Of a stretch of DNA of 64,000 nucleotides, positions 47,395 to 55,194 are shown in pieces (the first letter of the stretch is position 1; every line of letters starts with the position of its first letter). The position numbers and the translations under genes are program-made. Under the pieces are notes generated by a model. The model saw only the letters and a list, made by a program, of their open reading frames with translations, was not told where the DNA came from and ran no database searches. This stretch comes from Thalassomonas sp. RHCl1 (GTDB lineage Bacteria > Pseudomonadota > Gammaproteobacteria > Enterobacterales > Alteromonadaceae): NCBI RefSeq assembly GCF_947387555.1, contig NZ_CANDNZ010000002.1:930001-994000 (forward strand). Direction: 5' to 3'.

Positions 47395-47432
47395 AGGATC
47401 TGCTATCTGAATTTAGATAACAGATCCTTTTT
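47395..47432 (+). terminator. Intrinsic terminator
   Basis: AGGATCTG-C-TATCT pairs with AGATA-A-CAGATCC around a short loop and is followed by five T on the plus strand. It probably belonged to the decayed RND gene upstream. It lies just past the stop of the minus-strand small secreted-protein gene. Confidence 0.65.
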
Positions 47433-47458
47433 CCCGGGAGTGATATCTCCCTAAGAAA

Positions 47459-47659
47459 TTAGATCATCAGTTCCTGACCACATGCTCTGACAATGTTAAC
47501 CCAGTGACGGCACATGTTATCGTCCATCACATAGTTGCAGTAATAATTTGACATGCTGTAGGCTTGACGGCATTCGCTGCTAGTTGCTGCACTTGCTGTA
47601 GTTGCCAGACTGATACCCATACCTAAACCCGTCAGGGCTAACATTAATTTCTTGTTCAT
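47459..47659 (-). CDS. Small secreted four-Cys protein
   Basis: About 66 residues starting MNKKLMLALTGLGMGISLATTASA, a clear signal peptide; AAGGA lies 6 bases before this ATG (47659). The mature peptide is only about 42 residues with four Cys in the pattern CRQAYSMSNYYCNYVMDDNMCRHW and then RACGQ, enough for two disulfides. No family is recognised. It could be a small toxin, inhibitor or surface peptide; nothing in the neighbourhood decides between these. Confidence 0.6.
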   Translation of the reverse strand: MNKKLMLALTGLGMGISLATTASAATSSECRQAYSMSNYYCNYVMDDNMCRHWVNIVRACGQELMI

Positions 47660-47886
47660 GATATTCCTTATATTCACCCGTTAGTCGATGAATTTTCTAT
47701 TATTATTTTTCAGTTAATACCTGCTTCCATGCCATCGTGGCCAAAAGCAGGTACCGGACTAAACTACTGAACAAGTTAAATAATGTCAAACAAATATTTA
47801 CAAGTTTTATACATTTGCCGTCACATATTTACATTATTAAAACAAATTAGTTTAACAAAAAAGCAGCAACAAACCGGCATTGCTCC

Positions 47887-48777
47887 CTAGTCGGTGCCGG
47901 GACATTCAGGAGCAAACATGGCATCGTCAAAAGTATAAGTAAAATCATCGTTACACCAACCGCTGATCAAGGAATGGCCGTTACGCACACATTGATCATG
48001 ATTTAAGCAATCCCGGGTCAGGATCTGGTTTCCCGATGGACAGCCGCCGCCACAGTTGCCATAACACTCCCCCCGCTGGCGGACATTAGGGATATGATCC
48101 GGTACCGCCGTGGTCCATTGGCCGTTAATAAAGGACTCGGTATTGCTGCCCCGGCTGCCCACCAGGGCTAAACTGGTGCATTCGGGGTCATCATAACCGC
48201 ACTGGTTACCGTCATGACTTGCGGCAAGTTCAAGACCGTTATAGCTACACAAGTTTTCATAGGCAGAGGTAGAAACGCCATCGATAGTACGCTGCAGACT
48301 CACGCTATCCGGGGTTTGCGCCCATAAAGAAAGTAAACGCTTAAGCATATTGGCGGCATCGTTTTGCTTGCCGTAGCCCTGCAGCTCATAGGTTTTAAGT
48401 AATGCCGTAAGTTGCAAGCGGTCTTTTTCGTTTAAAAATACTGCTTGTCCTTTGGCATCCAGGGCGGATAGTTTTGCACTTTTACTATCCTTATCCACCG
48501 ATGCCGTCAGGCTTTTACCGTGAACAACCAGCGCAAGTTCAAATTGTCCCGGGGCAATTTGCATACTGGAAAAATGTAGCTGCGTTCGTTTCTCCCCCTG
48601 TACCGCCAGCGCTTTGCCAAGTATATTTTGCTCACCTTGCCCCCAAAATACACCGGAAATATTTTCCCTGTCGATCTTTATTTCCAATGGCTCTGGTAAC
48701 CTTTTACTGTTGGTATCAGCCTGAAGGGAAAGTGGCAATATGGTCAAAAGCAGAGCAGCGAGTTTTATCGTTTTCAT
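47887..48777 (-). CDS. Secreted protein with a phospholipase A2-like C-terminal domain
   Basis: A 296-residue exported protein with a signal peptide (LAALLLTILPLSLQA|DT). Residues 25-165 form an unrecognised charged domain. The last 120 residues are Cys-rich and contain CYGNCGGGCPSGN (238-250), like the calcium loop of phospholipase A2, followed by RDCLNHDQCVRNG. There His260-Asp261 sit between two Cys as in the PLA2 active-site helix (CCxxHDxC). If this reading is right it cleaves the sn-2 ester of phospholipids. Secreted bacterial PLA2s are uncommon. Confidence 0.6.
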   Translation of the reverse strand: MKTIKLAALLLTILPLSLQADTNSKRLPEPLEIKIDRENISGVFWGQGEQNILGKALAVQGEKRTQLHFSSMQIAPGQFELALVVHGKSLTASVDKDSKSAKLSALDAKGQAVFLNEKDRLQLTALLKTYELQGYGKQNDAANMLKRLLSLWAQTPDSVSLQRTIDGVSTSAYENLCSYNGLELAASHDGNQCGYDDPECTSLALVGSRGSNTESFINGQWTTAVPDHIPNVRQRGECYGNCGGGCPSGNQILTRDCLNHDQCVRNGHSLISGWCNDDFTYTFDDAMFAPECPGTD

Positions 48778-48964
48778 ATGTTATTATCCTTATTAAAAAA
48801 CAAGTCCTGTTTTATTTACTCAAGGATAAAGGTATGCCAGATTATTGAATTTTCAAATAAAAGTGGAAATATTGGTAACAATGGCTGAAAAGTTACGGCT
48901 GGAGTAATATTAATCGCTGCGATGTTGGGCAATGAAGAAATTATTTTTGTGGTGGTAAAATTAA

Positions 48965-48992
48965 GGCGCTCAGACTCGTCTCCCTAAGCGCC
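48965..48992 (-). terminator. Hairpin after the small membrane-protein gene
   Basis: On the minus strand GGCGCT and AGCGCC pair and are followed by TTAATTTT. It lies about 40 bases past the stop of the gene ending at 49033 and upstream of the PLA2-like gene. Confidence 0.5.
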
Positions 48993-49032
48993 AACTTTTT
49001 AACCGTCCGGTTATAACAGCTCAAGCTGCAAC

Positions 49033-49440
49033 TTAAGCCCGGCGGTGCTGATCCGTTATAAAACCGCGGGATAAAATCTGCTCCTCGCTGCTGTCTTGTT
49101 CATTTGCCTTGCCGGTATCAAGAAAATCCACCAGTAACAAGGCGGCAAACAACAATTTTACCACCAGGCCTTCGGTTATCGGTGAGGCTCCGGTCACGGC
49201 ACTGACGATATACAGGGTTAATAAAAAAATCAAACCACCGGCGAAACTCTGCCTCGGCCGGGTATAAGAGAGTTGTGCGAACATCAAAAATATCGCCCCT
49301 ATCCCCAATGCCGCAATCTTAATATGCGGCTCCGGATGCTGGTTTACCGGCGTAAACGGCAATAGCCAGTGGATCACCACCAATAAATACAAAACCACCT
49401 GCGCCATATAGGATAATCTGAGTTCATTTTTTCCTTTCAT
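49033..49440 (-). CDS. Small membrane protein, unrecognised
   Basis: A 135-residue protein with about four hydrophobic helices (YMAQVVLYLLVVIHWLLPF, IAALGIGAIFLMFAQLSY, FAGGLIFLLTLYIVSAV, VVKLLFAALLLVDFL) and a charged tail of about 25 residues (GKANEQDSSEEQ). No family or motif is recognised. It stands alone between the PilY1-like and PLA2-like genes. Confidence 0.6.
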   Translation of the reverse strand: MKGKNELRLSYMAQVVLYLLVVIHWLLPFTPVNQHPEPHIKIAALGIGAIFLMFAQLSYTRPRQSFAGGLIFLLTLYIVSAVTGASPITEGLVVKLLFAALLLVDFLDTGKANEQDSSEEQILSRGFITDQHRRA

Positions 49441-49655
49441 CGCTATTCACCCTTTTTCAACCTTAAGCTATAAGGTTATTCTAGCGAAGACCGGTGTTAT
49501 TAACTGCTATGATTTGTAACCCATTTGTACCACCATTCCCCGCCCTGCAAGCCCTGGCAACAAGGGAGAAGAATAAAGCCCGTTATAAAAATAACATCGA
49601 CTTGCCTGCTGTTGCTGTTTAAAAAGCGCGGCTAACCACATGGCCATTATCAGCG

Positions 49656-52600
49656 CTACTGGCCCTCGGTGACATAAAGGTAAGTACGCATGGTTTTCAG
49701 GCTGATGCCATTAGGATCGTCTTCGTCAGGATCACCCGGATTGCAATCATCACTGCTACAAAGGGTAATAGTGCCGCCATCGGTCCCTTCGCCCACACCA
49801 ACAAATAATAATTTGCTATGCTCTGAATCATCCGGCGGAATGATCACCGTCGGAGTATCCGGGATCCGATCACCAACGCTTAATTGCCGCCAATCATAAA
49901 TGGTCGTACCCAACGCCAAATCAACGGCATATAATACACCGGCACCGGCACTGAGTTCACAGGTATTGCTGTTACTGCCGGATGCCGGGGTAAAAGAAGT
50001 AAAATAGGCAACACCGGCCACCGCAGTCGCCGCCGATAAGCTTTTCTCGCCACTGCCGGTGTAATCGACAAACCAACCGCTTTTACTGCTTACGGCAAGC
50101 TCCAGTGTTTCCCGCTCCTGGGTAGTCATCGTTTGGCCAAAAGGGTTATTGGTATAATCATATAGGTCGGTGATCTCAATCGCATCCGGAGTCGGCGGCG
50201 TACTGGTATCGCTAAATGACTGGGTAAAAACCGTTTCATCGCGGATCATGAAAAACTTATCACTGGTATCGGTCGCCGAGGGAGTGGAGCGATCGCCACT
50301 GCCGATCAATATCGCCTCATAGGGCCTTTCCTGGCGCGTGACTACCGTAGTGGTTTTGCCGTCTACATCGGTAACCGAAGTTTCTATGGTATCGCTGATC
50401 AGGGTTCTGACAATAGAAGGTTCACTGAAAAATCGCCTGTCATCAGCGTTAGAGGTACCGCCTAGCTGCGCCAGTTTAAAGGCCGTCCACGGAGTATCGC
50501 TGCTGTTGGGGTTATTGCCGGGCATATCGACACGCCAGACATTACCGCCGCTGTCTCCGGCATATAATCTATCGATCAAACCGTCTCCGTCACTATCTAA
50601 AGTCCCGATACTGGCAGGAATACTGTCGGTTAATGCCGTCACCTGGGTATGTTTGCCAGAAGCGGTACCCGGGCTCAAACTCCACAATAAGGTACCGGTT
50701 TTGGCATCTGCCATATAAATGGCCCTGCCAACAGTATCATTACTGCCCGCCCCTGAGCTGTCCTTACCGATATCATAGCCACCGCCGAAAAAAATCACCG
50801 GACTGGCACTACCGCTAACAACATTAAGCGCCGAAAAGCCTACCCTGGGCTGGGACCAGGATTGCCCGAGCTCACTGTAACCGGCCGTGCTGCTGTCAAT
50901 ATGCCACATCAGCTTAGGTGAATCCGGGATGGTCACATCAAGGCCATAATATGAAGATCCTCCCCTGCGCAAGCCAATGAAAATCCAGGCCTTATCTCCG
51001 CTGGCGCTGCTGATGGTGCCATCACCGTTTTTATCCAAAATATATGAAGAAGCCGAGCCGTCAATACCATACACTTTGGCCGAGGTGGGAAAGTTGTCTT
51101 TTAGCGATTTGATATTGGGAAAAAATTCTTTCGGCATAAAGGCCCAACTTTCATCGACACTGTCGCCGTTATCGTCAAACATATGCAAAACACCGGCATT
51201 GGTGCCGATAATAATGCGTATATCCTGAGATGTGCTGGAGCCGCCATAATTGATCACCAGCGGCTTGGAATGCAGGGGATCGGCAAAGACATCAAAGCGG
51301 ATATCCGTGGTAGAGCCGTCACTATCGGCATCATCGACATCAATTCCCTTGGCCCAGTTAAGATGGGCATCAATCTCATCCTCGGTAACATCCAATAGCG
51401 CCGCCAGGCCCGCACTGCCGCCCAGGGTCGCTTCGGCATTGGCCCGGGTCAGGGCAACCAGCGCGGTAGAAGCCCCGAGGTCGCTTAAAATATTACGATC
51501 GGTTTTACTGCGCAGCATGTCCGCGACCCCGCCTTCCTTGACTTCATTACCGTCGGCACTTGCTGACTGGGTCCAGAACGTTTTGGCATTATCGTCTATG
51601 CTGCCTTCGCTGTTAATGGCCGAGGCATTGGTCCTGTCTACCTGTACTCCGTTGACGACTTTAAGTTTTTTTATATTGCCCTGCCAACGTGGTCCCCTGT
51701 CCGGTAAAAACATCGCATAATAAACCGAATCCAGGGTTTCGGTACGGTCAAAATTATTTGAAGCAATTGACGGCGAAGTAAAGCTGGTATTTTCCCGCGA
51801 AATCTCAATCAGCGCCGACTGCAGGGAAGAAAGTAAACTGCTGGCATCTTCAGCCGGGTAATATTCCCCCCCTCCCAGGGTGGCCGCTTCAAGTAATAAT
51901 TCCCCGGCATCGTTGATCGCATCCTTACCGAAACCGACGGTAAATAAGGTGGCATATTGATTACCGTCAATATCCGCATTGATATCATTGGTATTCATCC
52001 AGCCCGCCAAAGCCGCCAGGTAATTATTGGTGCCGTTGACATTAAAAGGGGCGCCTATTCCGGGCAAGCCGCTGACATAAGTATCTGCCGCCAGATCCCG
52101 CGTCGGCTGGCCGTCGGTGATCAAAATCACATAAACCTGGTTACTGCAACCGTTATAGGGGGCGATATAGGTTTTACTGTCTTCTATCGAGGTATCCCGC
52201 GGCGGGGTATTGCCTCTATAGCTGCTGCCACGGTTGGAGTCATTATCGCCAAAGTCTACCGACAAGCCGCCGAAATAACGGCGCGCCTCGTACAAGGTCT
52301 CGCATAAAGGGGTATTGGTTTCCGCGTCTAGTTCAAGGTTGATAATATCGATCAGCTCCTGGCGCGCCGCTGCTGTGCTTTCCTGGATACCAAACACCAC
52401 CCGGCCGCCGTCGCGGGTATATTCCCCGCTGTGGTTATGATTGAAAATTTGCAGGCCAAAATCTATCGACGGCGCCGATTCAATCAGATCGGTCACGGTA
52501 TCCTTGGCGATATCAAGCCGGCTGCGGTTTACCGTGGCGATACTCTCGCTCTGACTCCAGCGCAAATAATTATCCGTATATAAGGTAACCACTTCCCCGG

Positions 52601-53228
52601 TCCCCAGCTGGGTCTGGGAGTCCGCGGCGTTGGCGGTATAATAAACCGGGTTTTGCTTAGTGCCCTGTCCGTCTACCGGGTAACCGTCGGGTAAGGCTTC
52701 CAGCGGTGAATTTTTCTTTAATATACCGGCATTTTCCGGATCCAACAGGTTAACGTCATCCCAGCAGTCGATAACTTCTATGTTGGCGCCGCTGTTATCA
52801 GGAATTTCCTGCCAGCTGCCGGAGTTGCCCTGAAAGCTGTATTCGCGGATATGGCCGGTATAATACCCGACACTGTCCAGGCGTAATTTGGCGGTATGGC
52901 AAGAGTTGATATCATCTAAAAAACGTCGGGCTTCACTTGGACTGTCGGGGACCGGGATGGTGCCGTCAACCCCGGTGCCTTTAGTGAAATAAATAAACCG
53001 CTCAGCTAAGCTGTTAAAGCCGCCGATAGCGGGATAAACGGTATTGGGATCATAGGGGGTTTTGACCTCTTCCGAGGTGCTCATACTGCCGGAGTTGTCG
53101 AAAATGATCAGCACCTGGGGTTTAGTGCCGCTGCGCTGGGAAACATCACCGACATAAAGTTCAATATCTTCAGCCGCAAGATAGCCGGAGATAAAAATAA
53201 GTAAACTGCACCCTAACCACTTGTTCAT
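49656..53228 (-). CDS. PilY1-like type IV pilus adhesin
   Basis: A 1190-residue exported protein with a signal peptide (LLIFISGYLAA|ED). The N-terminal half is a von Willebrand A domain with the metal site FDNSGSMS (Asp44, Ser46, Ser48) and a VILITDGQPT segment. The C-terminal half is the PilC/PilY1 beta-propeller (SKPLVINYGG, IIIGTNAGVLHMFDDNGD, WAFMPKEFFPNIKSL). A calcium loop DKNGDGTIS is visible, and Cys pairs lie near the end. PilY1 sits at the pilus tip and acts in surface sensing and adhesion. The minor-pilin genes it normally follows (fimU, pilVWX, pilE) are not here, so it may be a lone paralogue. GGGAG precedes the start. Confidence 0.85.
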   Translation of the reverse strand: MNKWLGCSLLIFISGYLAAEDIELYVGDVSQRSGTKPQVLIIFDNSGSMSTSEEVKTPYDPNTVYPAIGGFNSLAERFIYFTKGTGVDGTIPVPDSPSEARRFLDDINSCHTAKLRLDSVGYYTGHIREYSFQGNSGSWQEIPDNSGANIEVIDCWDDVNLLDPENAGILKKNSPLEALPDGYPVDGQGTKQNPVYYTANAADSQTQLGTGEVVTLYTDNYLRWSQSESIATVNRSRLDIAKDTVTDLIESAPSIDFGLQIFNHNHSGEYTRDGGRVVFGIQESTAAARQELIDIINLELDAETNTPLCETLYEARRYFGGLSVDFGDNDSNRGSSYRGNTPPRDTSIEDSKTYIAPYNGCSNQVYVILITDGQPTRDLAADTYVSGLPGIGAPFNVNGTNNYLAALAGWMNTNDINADIDGNQYATLFTVGFGKDAINDAGELLLEAATLGGGEYYPAEDASSLLSSLQSALIEISRENTSFTSPSIASNNFDRTETLDSVYYAMFLPDRGPRWQGNIKKLKVVNGVQVDRTNASAINSEGSIDDNAKTFWTQSASADGNEVKEGGVADMLRSKTDRNILSDLGASTALVALTRANAEATLGGSAGLAALLDVTEDEIDAHLNWAKGIDVDDADSDGSTTDIRFDVFADPLHSKPLVINYGGSSTSQDIRIIIGTNAGVLHMFDDNGDSVDESWAFMPKEFFPNIKSLKDNFPTSAKVYGIDGSASSYILDKNGDGTISSASGDKAWIFIGLRRGGSSYYGLDVTIPDSPKLMWHIDSSTAGYSELGQSWSQPRVGFSALNVVSGSASPVIFFGGGYDIGKDSSGAGSNDTVGRAIYMADAKTGTLLWSLSPGTASGKHTQVTALTDSIPASIGTLDSDGDGLIDRLYAGDSGGNVWRVDMPGNNPNSSDTPWTAFKLAQLGGTSNADDRRFFSEPSIVRTLISDTIETSVTDVDGKTTTVVTRQERPYEAILIGSGDRSTPSATDTSDKFFMIRDETVFTQSFSDTSTPPTPDAIEITDLYDYTNNPFGQTMTTQERETLELAVSSKSGWFVDYTGSGEKSLSAATAVAGVAYFTSFTPASGSNSNTCELSAGAGVLYAVDLALGTTIYDWRQLSVGDRIPDTPTVIIPPDDSEHSKLLFVGVGEGTDGGTITLCSSDDCNPGDPDEDDPNGISLKTMRTYLYVTEGQ

Positions 53229-53737
53229 ACTACTGCTCCCGTGTTCAGAAATTACTGCTCTTGACCGGGAATGACCTGCTAGCAGGAGATCTCTACCTCC
53301 ATGTAGCCGGTTTGAACTGTATTAACGCTTTATCTTACTGGCTTGATTAAAGCCGGGGAAACCCAACATTACCTGCGCTTTCCTGCCTCACACTATGCCT
53401 TATCAAACAAACATTGAAATGATAGCAGTCAGCTTTTGCATTCTTTTGCATCAAAGGAGTACAGAGAAAACCGCATTCACCGGTATATATACAAGTAATA
53501 ACCGGTAAAAAACGAGCAAATAACGTACACCTCAAGCTTGACACAATTAGAGAGCGACTGCAAATCGCGCTATTTTATCAATACTCAGACAAGTTTATGC
53601 AGTGCTATATAATTAAAAAAATTGCAAACTTAGCAAACAAAAGTCGCCTGCCCGGTAAAATCGGACAGGCGACTAAAAAGCAAATAGCCGGGGTGTATTA
53701 TTCCTCTGACAGCTTATCCATGACTACAAAGCTAAGG
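53229..53737. other. Intergenic region, no gene supported
   Basis: About 500 bases between the pilY1-like start and the end of the S41-family gene. A minus-strand frame at 53347-53544 has no ribosome binding site and no motif. The left part should hold the pilY1-like promoter; the right part holds a terminator for the RiPP operon at 53642-53674. Confidence 0.5.
53642..53674 (-). terminator. Terminator of the RiPP operon
   Basis: AGTCGCCTG-C-CCG pairs with CGG-A-CAGGCGACT around a GTAAAAT loop; on the minus strand it is followed by TTTGTTTG. It lies 64 bases past the S41-family stop, the last gene of the minus-strand operon. Confidence 0.7.
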
Positions 53738-55162
53738 TTATTTCACTGCTACTAAAGTCTCTTTTTTTACTTCATTGGTTAACCATAAATAGGCTTTTTC
53801 CAGGGTCAGATCCGACTCACTCAGGTAATAATCGGCATCCCGTTTTACCAGGATATCCGGCTGAATACCGTAGCCGACAAAATCACGGCCATCGGCAAAG
53901 GTTTCCCGCTTAGAGCAAATTTTCCCCTTGCCGCCGCCGGGCAGATCAAAAAACAGCGGTTGTCCCGTGCTGCCAAAGGTGGGCTCGCCTATGGTTTTGA
54001 AATGCTTGACGCCGTCGGCATACACCAGGAAATCTTCCGCCGCACGCGCGGTTTCCCGGCTGATCAGAATAGCCGTTGTGATCACCAGTTTGTCTTTTAA
54101 TGCAATTTCATCGGCATAGAGCACATTGGCTTCGCTTTCCTGCCAGGCCTCACCATTATAATAGGCTCCGTATTCCTTGGCCCAGTCATATTGCCGGGCG
54201 AATTTCCCCCAGGCCTTATAGGTGGAATTATGCACCCGCATGCGGCTGCGGGCACCGGTGAGATCCCTGAAGGTCAGGTATTTCAAAATTTCTTCAGCCA
54301 AAAAGGTGTTGCCTCCTTCATTAAACCTGAGATCAATCACCAAACCATTGGCTTTTTTCAGCTGGGGCAAAGAAGCAATAAAGTTTTCCACCACCGCCAT
54401 ATCCGAAAAGTTGTTCAACGCTACATAAGCAAGCTGATCGTCAAGCCATTTCATCGAAAAGCTTTCCTCATGCCTGATACCGCGGGCGGCATGCCAGTCG
54501 ACGGCTTGCTTGTTATGACGGCGACTGACATTGAGCTCTTTGATTTCCCCGTCCGGTACGCGAATTTTCAGTTTAACATTGCTGCCGGGGGCTCCTGCCA
54601 GCAGCCCATAACCATATTGTTTGTTGCCGCGTATCCCCTGATCCCAGAGGATATGCGTGGTAGAGCTGCTGATATAGGGAAAAACATCCTGCTCAAGCAC
54701 AGCCGCACTCTCCCGGCCGTCGACGGCTAAAATCACAGAGCCTAAAGGCAACTCGGCGGCCAGCGCCTTATCTACAGCCACCACAATCGCCTGGCGATTG
54801 GCTTCTGCCAGGCGGATCGCGGGAAAACCGACATACTCATCTACTAACCCCTCAGGCATTTCTATCGTGGTCATACCGTCGTTAAGCAAACCGGCAAAAC
54901 GGCTCAGCACCCGGTAATACTCATAAGCATTTTCGGTCGCCAAGACCCGGGGAATATATTGCTGATAAGCCTGATCCCAATCGAGCTCTTCAACCTGATC
55001 AAAATAGGCAAAGTTATAACTGACCTCTTTCCAGAAAAGCGACAGTCCGTACAGTTTCTCCTGGTCGCTCATCTGCGCCTGTTGCGCCACAGCCGCTAAG
55101 CTTGTTAAAGCGCTCAATACCAGACTCAGCAAAGTGATCCGTCCTATGCTTGGCAATCGCAT
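53738..55162 (-). CDS. Exported S41-family protein with both catalytic positions changed
   Basis: About 474 residues. The ATG at 55162 is preferred to 55171 because AAGGA would otherwise touch the start codon. It has a signal peptide (LLSLVLSALTSLAAVA|QQ), a helical domain, a PDZ-like part (about 115-215) and a C-terminal S41 domain with GLVIDLRFNEGGN and the late PLFFDLPGGGKGKICSKRE. The family motif DGH[ST] reads DGMTT here (Met97), and the nucleophile motif [TC]-x-S-A-A-x-DF reads TARAAEDF (Arg373). If the alignment is right it cannot cleave by the usual mechanism. As the last gene of a RiPP operon it may bind the peptide, help export or give immunity. Confidence 0.8.
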   Translation of the reverse strand: MRLPSIGRITLLSLVLSALTSLAAVAQQAQMSDQEKLYGLSLFWKEVSYNFAYFDQVEELDWDQAYQQYIPRVLATENAYEYYRVLSRFAGLLNDGMTTIEMPEGLVDEYVGFPAIRLAEANRQAIVVAVDKALAAELPLGSVILAVDGRESAAVLEQDVFPYISSSTTHILWDQGIRGNKQYGYGLLAGAPGSNVKLKIRVPDGEIKELNVSRRHNKQAVDWHAARGIRHEESFSMKWLDDQLAYVALNNFSDMAVVENFIASLPQLKKANGLVIDLRFNEGGNTFLAEEILKYLTFRDLTGARSRMRVHNSTYKAWGKFARQYDWAKEYGAYYNGEAWQESEANVLYADEIALKDKLVITTAILISRETARAAEDFLVYADGVKHFKTIGEPTFGSTGQPLFFDLPGGGKGKICSKRETFADGRDFVGYGIQPDILVKRDADYYLSESDLTLEKAYLWLTNEVKKETLVAVK

Positions 55163-55194
55163 CTTAGTCATTCCTTTCTATTGATAAACATCTG

